64,000 nucleotides of DNA from Amnibacterium endophyticum (GCF_042680685.1 NZ_JBHUEA010000013.1:1-64000); one strand, 5' to 3'. Positions 32,838-41,940 are shown, numbered from the stretch's first letter. Numbers and translations: made by a program. Notes: generated by a model not told the origin, from the sequence alone.

Positions 32838-34441
32838 CAGCGGGTCCCTCCGTCCGGCTCGGTGCCCGCGCCCGGCGCGGGCGCGGTGCCCGGCGTCGTC
32901 ACGAGCTCCTCGGGCCGGGCGAGCCCCGAGCCGAGGTCGGGCGCCTGCGCGAGCAGCGGGCCGCCCCAGGCGGACTCCATCAGCCGCTCGACCACCGCGC
33001 CCACGCGGTACAGCCGGGCGTCCTCCCGGGCCGGCGCCATGATCTGCAGCCCGACCGGCAGGCCGTCCTCCGGCGCGAGGCCGATCGGCAGGCCCATCCC
33101 GGGCACGCCCGCGAGGTTCGCCGGGATCGTCGTCACGTCGTTCAGGTACATCTCGAGCGGGTCCGCCGTCTTCGACCCGAACGGGAACGCCGTGGTCGGC
33201 GTGGACGGCGACACGAGCACGTCCGCCTGCGCGAACGCCGCGGCGAAGTCGCGCTGGACGAGCGTGCGGACCTGCTGCGCGCTGCCGTAGTAGGCGTCGT
33301 AGTAGCCGGCCGACAGCGCATAGGTGCCGAGGATGATCCGCCGCTTCACCTCGGGGCCGAAGCCCGCCTCGCGGGTGAGCGCCATCATCTGCTCGGTCGT
33401 CGCTCCGCCCGGGTCGACCCGGAGGCCGAAGCGGACCGCGTCGTACTTCGCGAGGTTGCTCGACGCCTCCGCGGGCAGGATCAGGTAGTAGGCGCTGATC
33501 GCGTACTCGAAGTGCGGGGCCTCGACCTCGACGATCTCGGCGCCCGCGTCCGCCATGGCCTTCAGCGCCTCGCCGAACCGCTGCCGCACGCCGGCCTGGA
33601 AGCCGGAGCCGTTCAGCTCCTTCACGACGCCGACGCGGACCCCGGCGAGCGAGCCGCTCGCGGCGCCCTCCCGGGCCGCGTCCGCCATCGACGGCCACGG
33701 GCCCTCGAGGCTGGTCGCGTCGAGCGGGTCGTGACCGCCGATGACGTCGTGGACGAGCGCGGCGTCGAGGACGCTCCGCGACACCGGCCCGACCTGGTCG
33801 AGGCTCGAGGCGAGCGCGATCGCGCCGAAGCGGCTGACGCCGCCGTAGGTCGGCTTGACGCCGACCGTGCCGGTGACGGCGGCGGGCTGCCGGATCGAGC
33901 CCCCCGTGTCGGAGCCGAGCGCGAGCGGCGCCTCGAACGCGGCGACCGCGGCCGCCGAGCCGCCGCCGGAGCCGCCCGGGATGCGGGTCAGGTCCCAGGG
34001 GTTCCGGGTCGGGCCGTACGCGGAGTACTCGGTGGACGACCCCATGGCGAACTCGTCCATGTTGGTCTTGCCGAGCGGGACGAGGCCGGCAGCGCGCAGC
34101 CGCGCGACGGGGGTCGCGTCGTACGGCGGGATCCAGCCCTCGAGGATCTTGGAGGCCGCCGTCGAGGGCATGTCGCTCGTGCAGAGCACGTCCTTGATCG
34201 CCACCGGCACGCCGGCGAGCGGGCCGAGCGCCTCGCCCGCAGCACGGGCGCGGTCGATCTCCTCCGCCCGGGCGAGCGCGGCCTCCCCCGCCACGTGGAG
34301 GAACGCGTGCACGTCGGCGTCGACCTGCGCGATGCGGTCGACGTGGGCCCGGGTCGCCTCGACGCTCGAGACGTCGCGGGCGGCGAGGCGCTCCGCGAGC
34401 TCGGCGGCGGACCAGCGGATCAGCTCGTGCGCGGCGGCCAC
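32837..34441 (-). CDS. gatA: Asp-tRNA(Asn)/Glu-tRNA(Gln) amidotransferase subunit A
   Basis: 534 residues with the amidase catalytic triad Lys83 (GVPVAIKDVL), Ser158 (IPGGSGGGSAAAVA) and Ser182 (SDTGGSIRQPA). It releases ammonia from glutamine for GatB. The C-terminus has an unusual Pro/Gly/Thr-rich tail (TTPGTAPAPGAGTEPDGGTR) that most homologues lack. GTG 34441 overlaps the gatC stop (TAGTG), so the genes are coupled. Confidence 0.97.
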   Translation of the reverse strand: MAAAHELIRWSAAELAERLAARDVSSVEATRAHVDRIAQVDADVHAFLHVAGEAALARAEEIDRARAAGEALGPLAGVPVAIKDVLCTSDMPSTAASKILEGWIPPYDATPVARLRAAGLVPLGKTNMDEFAMGSSTEYSAYGPTRNPWDLTRIPGGSGGGSAAAVAAFEAPLALGSDTGGSIRQPAAVTGTVGVKPTYGGVSRFGAIALASSLDQVGPVSRSVLDAALVHDVIGGHDPLDATSLEGPWPSMADAAREGAASGSLAGVRVGVVKELNGSGFQAGVRQRFGEALKAMADAGAEIVEVEAPHFEYAISAYYLILPAEASSNLAKYDAVRFGLRVDPGGATTEQMMALTREAGFGPEVKRRIILGTYALSAGYYDAYYGSAQQVRTLVQRDFAAAFAQADVLVSPSTPTTAFPFGSKTADPLEMYLNDVTTIPANLAGVPGMGLPIGLAPEDGLPVGLQIMAPAREDARLYRVGAVVERLMESAWGGPLLAQAPDLGSGLARPEELVTTPGTAPAPGAGTEPDGGTR

Positions 34442-34752
34442 TACTGCTCCTCACCGAGGATGGCGGGCACCTGGAAGCGGCCGTCGCGGGCGGCGGGCGC
34501 CCCGGAGAGCACCTGCTCCTGCGTCAGCACGGCGCTCGGCTCGTCGGCGCGCAGCACGTTGACGAGCGGCAGCGGGTGGCTGGTGGCGGGGACGTCGGGC
34601 GTCGCGACCTCCTGCACCTTGCGCACGGAGTCGACGATCTGCGTGAGCTCCCCCGCGAGGTGCTCGATCTCGTCCGGGGCGAGGGCGATGCGGGCCAGGC
34701 CCGCGAGGTGCTGGACGTCGGCGACGGAGATCACCGGGGGTGCGTCGGGCAT
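34441..34752 (-). CDS. gatC: Asp-tRNA(Asn)/Glu-tRNA(Gln) amidotransferase subunit C
   Basis: 103 residues. Conserved ISVADVQHLAGLARIALAPDE at the N-terminus, IVDSVRKVQEVAT and LRADEP, and the extended C-terminal stretch that wraps the A subunit. Start at 34752: TAGGAT lies 7 bases before it; the alternative ATG at 34761 falls within that hexamer, so this one is favoured. First gene of the operon. Confidence 0.93.
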   Translation of the reverse strand: MPDAPPVISVADVQHLAGLARIALAPDEIEHLAGELTQIVDSVRKVQEVATPDVPATSHPLPLVNVLRADEPSAVLTQEQVLSGAPAARDGRFQVPAILGEEQ

Positions 34753-34759
34753 GGATTCC

Positions 34760-34765
34760 ATCCTA
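34760..34765 (-). promoter_or_regulatory. -10 (TAGGAT), leaderless type, for gatCAB
   Basis: TAGGAT on the minus strand, 7 bases before ATG 34752. It decides between two in-frame ATG codons. Confidence 0.55.
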
Positions 34766-34787
34766 GGAGCGGCGTGCGGGGGCGAGA

Positions 34788-37109
34788 TCAGGCCTCCTCG
34801 TCCTCGTCCTCGTCCGCGGGCCGGACGGCGTCCGGACCCTCCTCGAGCAGGCGGCGGAAGCCGTCGGCGTCCAGCTGCGGCGTGCCGAGCGCCTCCGCCT
34901 TCGTCAGCTTGCTGGCTCCCGGGTTCTCGCCGATCACGACGAAGGCGGTGCGCTTCGAGACGCTGCCGGCCGCCTTGCCGCCCCGGGAGGTGATCGCCTC
35001 CTCCGCCTCCTCGCGGCTGAAGCCCTCCACGGTGCCGGTGACGACGATCGAGAGGCCGTCGAGCGGCCCCTTCGGCATCGCCTCGACGGCCTGCGGCCCC
35101 GGGTGCCCCGGGATCTCGAGCCGGACGTCCGCCGCGGCCCACCGGTCGACGATCTCGACGTGCCAGTCGACGCCGAACCAGTCGATCAGCGCATCCGCGA
35201 TGATCGGGCCGACGCCGTCGACGGCGGCCAGCTCGTCCCGCGTCGCAGCGCGGATCGCCGCGACCGAGCCGAAGTGGCCCGCGAGCGCCCGTGCGGCGAC
35301 CGGCCCGACGTGCCGGATCGACAGGCCGACCAGGTAGCGCCACAGGTCGCGGGTCTTCGCCGCCTCGAGGTTCGCGAGCAGGTCGACCGCCTGCTTCGAC
35401 GGCACGCGCGCGCCCGGCTCGAGCGGTGCGCCCGCCTCCTTGGCCGCGCGGCGCTCGTCCGCGTTCGCGTTGCGCTCGAACGGCGCGAGCCGCTTCGGGG
35501 TGCCGTCGTCGTGCAGCCGCGGCGCCCCGGTCTCGGCGTCGCGCGGGACGACCCGGATCGGCAGCAGGTCGTCCATGGTCAGGTCGAACAGTCCGGCCTC
35601 GGTGACGAGCGGCGGCTGGGCCGGCTCGGACGGCTGCGTCAGCGCGGCGGCCGTCACCTCGCCGAGCGCCTCGATGTCGAGGGAGCCGCGGCTGCCGATG
35701 TGCTCGACGCGGCCGCGCACCTGCGCGGGGCAGCTGCGGGCGTTCGGGCAGCGCAGGTCGACGTCGCCCTCCTTCGCCGGCTTCAGCGGGGTGCCGCACT
35801 CCGGGCAGTCCGTCGGCATCACGAACTCGCGCTCGGTGCCGTCGCGTAGCTCGACGACGGGGCCGAGCACCTCGGGGATCACGTCGCCGGCCTTCCGCAG
35901 CACGACCGTGTCGCCGATCAGGACGCCCTTCTGGCGCACGACGTCCTGGTTGTGCAGCGTCGCCTGCCGCACGACCGAGCCCGCGACCTCCGCGGGCTCC
36001 ATCTGGGCGAAGGGCGTCGCGCGCCCGGTGCGGCCGACGGAGACGACGATGTCGAGCAGCTTCGTGTGCACCTCCTCCGGCGGGTACTTGTACGCCGTCG
36101 CCCAGCGCGGCGTCGCGCTGCGGGCGCCGAGCGCCGCGTGCAGCTCGAGGTCGTCGACCTTCACCACGACGCCGTCGATCTGGTGCTCGACCGCGTTCCG
36201 CTCCCGCCCGGTGCGCTCGATGAACGCCTCCACCTCGGACAGCTCGTCGAGCACGCGGAAGTGGGTCGAGATCGGCAGGCCCCACGAGGCGAGCAGGTCG
36301 TACACGGCGCTCTGCGACTCGACGGGGCCGCCGCCGGTCGCCGCGTCGCGCTCGATGGCGGCGACCGGCCACGCGCCGATGCCGTGCACGAGCATGCGAA
36401 GGCTCTGCAGCCGGGCGTCGACGAGCGCCAGCCTCTCGCCCGTCTTCCCCTCCCGCTTCTGCCTGAGCGAGCCGGCCGCCGCGTTGCGCGGGTTCGCGAA
36501 GACCCGCTCGCCGGCGGCGACCTGCCGCGCGTTCAGCTCGTCGAAGGCGGCGACGGGGAAGAAGATCTCGCCGCGCACCTCGACGAGGTCAGGGTGCCCC
36601 TCCCCCGCCAGCCGGAACGGGATCGTGCCCATCACGCGCACGTTCTCGGTCACGTCCTCGCCGGTGGTGCCGTCGCCGCGGGTCGCCGCCGAGACGAGCG
36701 CGCCGCGCTCGTAGCGCAGGTTGATCGCGAGGCCGTCGATCTTCAGCTCCGACAGCCACCGGATCGGCCGCTCGGGCGCGGACCTCGCGGCGTCGCGGCG
36801 CACGCGCTCCGCCCACGCCTCGAGCTCCGACGCGCTGAAGACGTTGTCGAGGCTCAGCATCGGCTCGGCGTGCACGACGGGCGCGAACAGCGTGCTCTGC
36901 GGCGTGCCGCCGACCGTCTGGGTCGGGCTGTCGGGCCGCAGCAGCTCCGGGTGCTCGCGCTCCAGCTGCTGCAGCCGGCGGACCAGGCCGTCGTACTCCT
37001 GGTCGGAGGCCGTCGACGCGTTGCCCTCGTAGTACTCGTGGCGCAGGGCGGTGATGCGCGCGGTCAGCGCGTCGACCTCGGCCGCGGGGGCGGTCGCCGT
37101 GTCCGTCAT
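34788..37109 (-). CDS. ligA: NAD+-dependent DNA ligase LigA
   Basis: 773 residues. Adenylated Lys123 lies in WLSELKIDGLAINLRYERG; the Ia domain (YDGLVRRLQQLEREHPELL) binds NAD+. Zinc finger CPECGTPLKP ... RCPNARSCPAQ, helix-hairpin-helix repeats (LVGLSIRHVGPVAARALAGHF) and a C-terminal BRCT (GPLDGLSIVVTGTVEGFSRE) are in order. An acidic tail (DEDEDEEA) follows the BRCT. Seals nicks in replication and repair. ATG 37109 lies 7 bases after TAGGCT. Confidence 0.97.
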   Translation of the reverse strand: MTDTATAPAAEVDALTARITALRHEYYEGNASTASDQEYDGLVRRLQQLEREHPELLRPDSPTQTVGGTPQSTLFAPVVHAEPMLSLDNVFSASELEAWAERVRRDAARSAPERPIRWLSELKIDGLAINLRYERGALVSAATRGDGTTGEDVTENVRVMGTIPFRLAGEGHPDLVEVRGEIFFPVAAFDELNARQVAAGERVFANPRNAAAGSLRQKREGKTGERLALVDARLQSLRMLVHGIGAWPVAAIERDAATGGGPVESQSAVYDLLASWGLPISTHFRVLDELSEVEAFIERTGRERNAVEHQIDGVVVKVDDLELHAALGARSATPRWATAYKYPPEEVHTKLLDIVVSVGRTGRATPFAQMEPAEVAGSVVRQATLHNQDVVRQKGVLIGDTVVLRKAGDVIPEVLGPVVELRDGTEREFVMPTDCPECGTPLKPAKEGDVDLRCPNARSCPAQVRGRVEHIGSRGSLDIEALGEVTAAALTQPSEPAQPPLVTEAGLFDLTMDDLLPIRVVPRDAETGAPRLHDDGTPKRLAPFERNANADERRAAKEAGAPLEPGARVPSKQAVDLLANLEAAKTRDLWRYLVGLSIRHVGPVAARALAGHFGSVAAIRAATRDELAAVDGVGPIIADALIDWFGVDWHVEIVDRWAAADVRLEIPGHPGPQAVEAMPKGPLDGLSIVVTGTVEGFSREEAEEAITSRGGKAAGSVSKRTAFVVIGENPGASKLTKAEALGTPQLDADGFRRLLEEGPDAVRPADEDEDEEA

Positions 37110-37116
37110 GCGGGTG

Positions 37117-37122
37117 AGCCTA
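37117..37122 (-). promoter_or_regulatory. -10 (TAGGCT), leaderless type, for ligA
   Basis: TAGGCT on the minus strand, 7 bases before ATG 37109. Confidence 0.55.
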
Positions 37123-37157
37123 GAGGCGCCCTCCGACAGGCCGAAAGGCGACCGTGA

Positions 37158-38261
37158 TCAGGCCGCCGGGCTCGCTCGGGCCGTGCGGTCGACCGTCGTC
37201 TGGCCGAGCACGCGGGTGCCGGCGTACAGCACGGCGCTCTGCCCCGGCGCGAGGCCCGCGATCGGGTCCGTCGGCCGCACCACCAGCTCGCCCCCGACCA
37301 GGCGGGCGGTCGCGGGCACCGGGTCCGCGTGCGCGCGCACCTGCACCTCGCACGCGATCCCGTCCTCGAGGCCGTCGGGGGCGGACCCGGCCCAGCTGGT
37401 CCGCGCGCCCGCGAGCTCGACGACCGCGAGCGCCTCCTTCGGGCCGACGACGACGGTGTTCGACGCGGGCTTCACCTCGAGCACGAAGCGCGGCCTGCCG
37501 TCCGGCGCGGGGCGGGAGAGGGAGAGGCCGCGCCGCTGCCCGACCGTGTAGGCGACGGCGCCGCCGTGCCGGCCGACCTCGACGCCGTCCTCGTCCACGA
37601 CGGCGCCCGGCTCCTCGCCGAGGCGCGCGGCGAGCCACCCGCGGGTGTCGCCGTCCGGGATGAAGCAGACGTCGTGGCTGTCCGGCTTCGCGGCGACCCG
37701 GAAGCCGCGGGCCGCCGCCTCGGCGCGGACGACCGCCTTGGAGGGCGTCTCCCCGAGCGGGAACATCGCGTGCGCGAGCTGCTCCGCGGTCAGCACGCCG
37801 AGCACGTACGACTGGTCCTTCGCCTCGTCGCTCGCCCGGTGCAGCTCGCGGCCGCCGTCCGCGCCGATCCGCAGCACGGCGTAGTGGCCGGTGCAGACCG
37901 CGTCGAACCCGAGCGCGACCGCGCGGTCGAGGAGCGCCGCGAACTTGATCCGCTCGTTGCAGCGCAGGCACGGGTTCGGCGTCCGGCCGGCGGCGTACTC
38001 CGCGACGAAGTCGTCGACGACCTCCTCGGCGAAGCGGTCGCTGAAGTCCCACACGTAGAACGGGATGCCGATCGCGTCCGCGACGCGGCGGGCGTCGAGG
38101 GCGTCCTCGATCGTGCAGCAGCCGCGGGCGCCCTCGCGCAGCGTCCCCGCGTTGCGGTTCAGCGCGAGGTGCACGCCGGTGACGTCGTGGCCGGCCTCGA
38201 CGGCGCGCGCCGCGGCGACCGCCGAGTCCACGCCCCCGCTCATCGCCGCCAGCACCCGCAC
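37158..38261 (-). CDS. mnmA: tRNA 2-thiouridylase MnmA
   Basis: 367 residues. P-loop VLAAMSGGVDSAVAAARAVEAG; nucleophile Cys98 in GRTPNPCLRCNERIKF and the second catalytic Cys199 in DSHDVCFIPDGDT; KDQSYVLGVL and TGHYAVL are the tRNA-contact motifs. It thiolates U34 of tRNA for Lys, Glu and Gln, using sulfur passed from a cysteine desulfurase. Such a desulfurase is the next gene, 45 bases upstream, on the same strand. The start at 38261 is GTG, 6 bases after TACCCT. Confidence 0.97.
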   Translation of the reverse strand: MRVLAAMSGGVDSAVAAARAVEAGHDVTGVHLALNRNAGTLREGARGCCTIEDALDARRVADAIGIPFYVWDFSDRFAEEVVDDFVAEYAAGRTPNPCLRCNERIKFAALLDRAVALGFDAVCTGHYAVLRIGADGGRELHRASDEAKDQSYVLGVLTAEQLAHAMFPLGETPSKAVVRAEAAARGFRVAAKPDSHDVCFIPDGDTRGWLAARLGEEPGAVVDEDGVEVGRHGGAVAYTVGQRRGLSLSRPAPDGRPRFVLEVKPASNTVVVGPKEALAVVELAGARTSWAGSAPDGLEDGIACEVQVRAHADPVPATARLVGGELVVRPTDPIAGLAPGQSAVLYAGTRVLGQTTVDRTARASPAA

Positions 38262-38267
38262 CCCTCC

Positions 38268-38273
38268 AGGGTA
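38268..38273 (-). promoter_or_regulatory. -10 (TACCCT), leaderless type, for mnmA
   Basis: TACCCT on the minus strand, 6 bases before GTG 38261. The 6 bases between are GGAGGG, which look like a Shine-Dalgarno but are too close to act as one. Confidence 0.5.
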
Positions 38274-38306
38274 GGCAGCCCCCGGGGATCTGCGGGCTCG
38301 ACGGCC

Positions 38307-39446
38307 TCAGTGCCGCGACGCGACCCGCGCGACGGCGGGCAGGGCCGCGAGCAGCGCGTCGACGTCGGCCTCCGCGGAGCTGTGCCCGAACGTGATGCGC
38401 ACCGCGCCCGCGGCCTCCGGGTCGGGCACGCCCATCGCGGCCAGCACCGGGGAGAGCCGGGTCACGCCCGCGAGGCAGGCCGAGCCGGTGCTGACGGAGA
38501 TGCCAGCGGCGTCGAGCAGCAGCAGCACCGACTCCCCCTCCACGCCCGGGACCGTCACGTGCAGGTTGCCCGGCAGCCTCCCGCCGCCCGGCGGCGCGCC
38601 CCTCAGCACCGCGCCGGGGAGGACCTCCCGGAGCCCCGCCAGCGCCCGGTCCCGCAGCGCCGCGACCCGTGCCGCCTCGGCGGCGAGCCCGGCGACGGCC
38701 TCCTCCGCCGCGACGGCGAAGGCGAGCGCGAGCGGCGCGGACGGGGTGCCGGCGCGCAGCCCGCGCTCCTGCCCGCCGCCGAGCAGCAGCGGGTCGAGGG
38801 CCGCGTCCCGCCGGGCGAGCAGCGCGCCGACCCCGGCGGGACCGCCGACCTTGACCGAGGAGAGGCTCATCAGCGCCGCCCCGCTGCCGGCGAAGTCGAC
38901 CGGGACCGAGCCGAACGCCGCGATCGCGTCCACGTGCACCGGGACCTCGCCCGCCGCCGCGGTCAGCGCCGCCACGTCGTTGAGCGTGCCGACCTCGTTG
39001 TTGGCCGCCAGCACGGTCAGCAGCGCCACATCGGGGCCGGCCGCCGCCCCGACCGTCGCCGGGTGGAGCCGCGCCTCGGCGTCGACCGGCAGCGGCACGA
39101 CGCGCCCGCCCCGCGCCTCGACCGCTGCGGCCGCCCCGGTCGTCGCTGCGTGCTCGCCGCCCGGCAGCAGCAGCACGTCCCGTCCCGCCCTCCTGCGCGC
39201 GCCCCAGCCGCCCAGGACGGCGAGGTTCACGGCCTCCGTGCCGCCCGAGGTGAGGAGCACCTCGACCGGCTCGCAGCCGGCGGCGGCGGCGAGCCGCTCG
39301 CGCGCCTCCTCCAGCACCGCGCGCGCCGCCTGCCCGTGCCGGTGCACCGACGACGGGTTGCCCGCGGCGGACAGGCCCGCGACCAGCGCTTCCGCGGCCG
39401 CGGCACGCAGCGTCGTCCCCGCCGCGTGATCGAGGTAGGCGGGCAT
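38307..39446 (-). CDS. Cysteine desulfurase, NifS/IscS-like
   Basis: 379 residues, PLP aminotransferase fold class V. N-terminus MPAYLDHAAGTTLR, PSSVHRHGQAAR, EVLLTSGGTEAVNLAV, GGEHAATTGA and ANNEVGTLNDV match NifS. PLP Lys199 lies in LSSVKVGGPAGVGALL; the residue before it is Val where most IscS enzymes have His. The sulfur-accepting Cys324 is in ISVSTGSACLAG. Likely sulfur donor for MnmA and possibly for Fe-S clusters. Start ATG 39446 follows an overlapping divergent -10. Confidence 0.9.
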   Translation of the reverse strand: MPAYLDHAAGTTLRAAAAEALVAGLSAAGNPSSVHRHGQAARAVLEEARERLAAAAGCEPVEVLLTSGGTEAVNLAVLGGWGARRRAGRDVLLLPGGEHAATTGAAAAVEARGGRVVPLPVDAEARLHPATVGAAAGPDVALLTVLAANNEVGTLNDVAALTAAAGEVPVHVDAIAAFGSVPVDFAGSGAALMSLSSVKVGGPAGVGALLARRDAALDPLLLGGGQERGLRAGTPSAPLALAFAVAAEEAVAGLAAEAARVAALRDRALAGLREVLPGAVLRGAPPGGGRLPGNLHVTVPGVEGESVLLLLDAAGISVSTGSACLAGVTRLSPVLAAMGVPDPEAAGAVRITFGHSSAEADVDALLAALPAVARVASRH

Positions 39447-39454
39447 CGCGTCAA

Positions 39455-39460
39455 TAGGGT
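39455..39460 (+). promoter_or_regulatory. -10 (TAGGGT), leaderless type, for glgX
   Basis: TAGGGT, 6 bases before GTG 39467. It overlaps the desulfurase -10 on the other strand by five bases. Confidence 0.6.
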
Positions 39461-39461
39461 A
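39456..39461 (-). promoter_or_regulatory. -10 (TACCCT), leaderless type, for the cysteine desulfurase
   Basis: TACCCT on the minus strand, 9 bases before ATG 39446, inside the same 20-base intergenic region as the glgX promoter. Confidence 0.55.
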
Positions 39462-39466
39462 GGCGC

Positions 39467-41497
39467 GTGGACGCCGCCGAGGACGACCCCTTCCGCGACC
39501 TGGGGGTCCGGCTGTCGGACGAGGGCGGCACGCTGCGCGTCGCGAGCGCCACGGCCACCTCGATGGAGCTGTGCCTGCTGAACGAGCGGGACGCGAGCTG
39601 GGTCGAGCGCACGGTCCGGATGCGGCGCGACGACGCGGGCGTCTGGACGGGGCGCTCCGCGCTGCTCACCCCTGGTCGCCGCTACGCGGTGCGCGCGCAG
39701 GGGCCCGAGGGCCCCCGGCACGCGTTCGACCGCTCGAAGCAGCTGCTCGACCCGTACGGCCGCGGGATCGTCCGCCTGGACCAGGACTCGTGGCGCAGCG
39801 CCGTCGTCGACGACGGCTTCGACTGGGGCGGGGTGCGGAAGCCCGGCACCCCGCTGCAGGACACCGTCGTCTACGAGGCCCACGTCAAGGGGCTGACGAA
39901 GGAGCTGCGGAGCGTGCCGCGCGCCCTGCGCGGCACCTACGCAGGCCTCGCGCACGAGTCGACGATCGCGTACCTGAAGGACCTCGGCGTCACCGCGGTC
40001 GAGCTGCTGCCCGTGCACGCGTTCGCGAGCGAGCGGCGGCTGATGAAGCAGGGCCTCATGAACTACTGGGGCTACAACACGGTCGGGTACTTCGCGCCGC
40101 ACCCCCTCTACGCCTCCCTGCCGGCGCAGGCGGCCGGCCCGCAGGCGGTGCTCACGGAGTTCAAGGGCATGGTGCGGCTGCTGCACGAGGCGGGCCTCGA
40201 GGTCTGGCTCGACGTCGTCTACAACCACACCGCCGAGGAGGGGCCAGCCGGGCCGGTGCAGGGCCTCCGGGGGCTCGACAGCAGCACGTACTACCGGCAG
40301 ACCGACGAGGGCCGCTACATCGACACGACCGGGTGCGGCAACAGCCTCGACGCGTCGCAGCCGCAGACCCGGAGGATGATCCTCGACTCCGTCGCCTACT
40401 GGGCGAACGAGATGCAGGTCGACGGCTTCCGCTTCGACCTCGCCGTCACCCTCGGCCGCGACGAGCACCTGACCTTCGACCCGCGGGCGGCGATGCTGCA
40501 GGACCTGCAGTCCGACCCGCGGCTGGCGGACGTGAAGCTGATCGCCGAGCCGTGGGACGTCGGGATGGGCGGCTGGCAGACCGGCGGCTTCCCCGCCGGG
40601 TGGTCGGAGTGGAACGACGGCTACCGCGACACGGTCCGCGACTTCTGGCTGACGGACACCGCGGTCGCCCGCGGCGGCGGCCTCGCCCGCACGGGGATCG
40701 GCGCGCTCGCGAACCAGCTGGCCGGGTCGTCCTGGCGCTTCTCCGCCGAGCGGGGGCCGCTCGCGAGCCTGAACTTCGTCACCGCGCACGACGGCTTCAC
40801 GCTGGCGGACCTGACCGCCTACAACGGAAAGCACAACGTCGGCAACGGCGAGTCGAACCGCGACGGCGCGGACGACAACCGCTCCTTCAACTTCGGCGTC
40901 GAGGGGCCGACGCGCTCCGAGCGGGTGCTGCGGGACCGCCGCCGCGCGATGCGGAACCTGCTCGGCACCCTGCTGCTGTCGGCGGGCGTGCCGATGCTCG
41001 TCGCGGGCGACGAGCTCGGGCGGACGCAGCGGGGCAACAACAACGCGTACTGCCAGGACGGCCCCGTCACCTGGCTGGGCTGGCACCTCGCCGACTGGCA
41101 GTCGGACCTCCACGACGTCGTGCGACGCCTCCTCGCCGCGCGCCGGGAGAACCCGGCGCTGACGCCGACGACCTTCGCGACCGCGGGCAGCGCGAACGAG
41201 ATGCACTGGTTCAACGCGGACGGCCGCCCGATGGACGACGCCGCGTGGAACGCCCCGGAGAACCGGACGCTGCAGTACCTCGCCGCCGTCCCCGGCAGCG
41301 CGACCCTGCTGGTCGTGCACGGCGACGAGACGCCGATGCGGGTGGCGCTGCCGGCCCACGAGGGCATCGGCGGCTACGAGCTGCTGTGGTCGAGCGCCGA
41401 CGACTCGGCCCGCGGCACGCACCACGCGCTGCGCGAGCACGTCGCGATCGACGGCCCGACCCTCCTGCTCTACCGCGCCTCCCCCGCCCCGACCTGA
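39467..41497 (+). CDS. glgX: Glycogen debranching enzyme GlgX-like
   Basis: 676 residues. Family 13 hydrolase with an N-terminal carbohydrate-binding domain (about 10-110) and catalytic residues Asp324 (VDGFRFDLAVTLG), Glu361 (KLIAEPWDVG) and Asp442 (VTAHDGFTLADL). DTVVYEAHVKGLTK, YWGYNTVGYFAPHP and NKHN-type end AYNGKHNVGNGESNRDGADD are GlgX features. It removes alpha-1,6 branches from phosphorylase-limit dextrin. Divergent from the cysteine desulfurase, apparently by accident of location, and convergent with glgP. Confidence 0.93.
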   Translation: MDAAEDDPFRDLGVRLSDEGGTLRVASATATSMELCLLNERDASWVERTVRMRRDDAGVWTGRSALLTPGRRYAVRAQGPEGPRHAFDRSKQLLDPYGRGIVRLDQDSWRSAVVDDGFDWGGVRKPGTPLQDTVVYEAHVKGLTKELRSVPRALRGTYAGLAHESTIAYLKDLGVTAVELLPVHAFASERRLMKQGLMNYWGYNTVGYFAPHPLYASLPAQAAGPQAVLTEFKGMVRLLHEAGLEVWLDVVYNHTAEEGPAGPVQGLRGLDSSTYYRQTDEGRYIDTTGCGNSLDASQPQTRRMILDSVAYWANEMQVDGFRFDLAVTLGRDEHLTFDPRAAMLQDLQSDPRLADVKLIAEPWDVGMGGWQTGGFPAGWSEWNDGYRDTVRDFWLTDTAVARGGGLARTGIGALANQLAGSSWRFSAERGPLASLNFVTAHDGFTLADLTAYNGKHNVGNGESNRDGADDNRSFNFGVEGPTRSERVLRDRRRAMRNLLGTLLLSAGVPMLVAGDELGRTQRGNNNAYCQDGPVTWLGWHLADWQSDLHDVVRRLLAARRENPALTPTTFATAGSANEMHWFNADGRPMDDAAWNAPENRTLQYLAAVPGSATLLVVHGDETPMRVALPAHEGIGGYELLWSSADDSARGTHHALREHVAIDGPTLLLYRASPAPT

Positions 41498-41504
41498 CCG
41501 GGAG

Positions 41505-41754
41505 CCCTTGAGCAGGAACGGAGACCATCGGCAGGAAGAGACCGTCGCCCTGCTCCTGCTGGAGGTCGCCGTTCCTGCTGAAGCGCTCCTGCCCCGGCGC
41601 CGCGCGGCGGCACGTCCCGTCCCCCGCGTTCGCCAGCCTTCGCGAGTCCGCCGGCTCGCCTTCGCGAGTCCTTGAGCAGGAACCGTCACCTACAGCAGGA
41701 AGAACTCGCCGCTCTGTTCCTGCTGACGGTCCCCGTTCCTGCTGAAGCGCTCCC
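41505..41754. repeat. Two direct copies of an AGCAGGAA/TTCCTGCT repeat unit
   Basis: Unit A (41505-41590) and unit B (41669-41754) share the order CTTGAGCAGGAAC ... GCAGGAAGA ... GTTCCTGCTGAAGCGCTCC. In unit A, GCAGGAACGG (41512-41521) pairs exactly with CCGTTCCTGC (41569-41578). In unit B, CAGCAGGAA (41693-41701) pairs with TTCCTGCTG (41717-41725), and CCGTC (41683-41687) with GACGG (41725-41729). Single copies of TTCCTGCT continue at 41757 and 41780. Between the units, CCTTCGCGAGTCC occurs twice (41637 and 41659). Confidence 0.85.
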
Positions 41755-41830
41755 CCGTTCCTGCTGAAGGGCTCTCCCGTTCCTGCTCGAGGCGGGATGC
41801 GCGCCTGGAACCTCCTGCTCGTGGCTCGGG

Positions 41831-41865
41831 TGGTCTCGAGGCTCGCTGCGCTCGCACCTCGACCA
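41831..41865. repeat. Dispersed palindromic repeat, copy 2
   Basis: TGGTCTCGAGG (41831-41841) and CCTCGACCA (41857-41865) form a bulged stem around GCTCGCTGCGCTCGCA. Matches the copies near 16963 and 53009. Confidence 0.8.
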
Positions 41866-41940
41866 ACGGCGTGGGCGCGGGCTCGGGCTCGGAGCGGAGC
41901 GGAGCGAGGCGGGACCGCTTCCGTCCCCTTCCGGTTGCCG

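Noticed and set aside
36589..36816. Minus-strand ORF inside ligA
   Set aside because: Another frame of ligA; Arg-rich with no motif.
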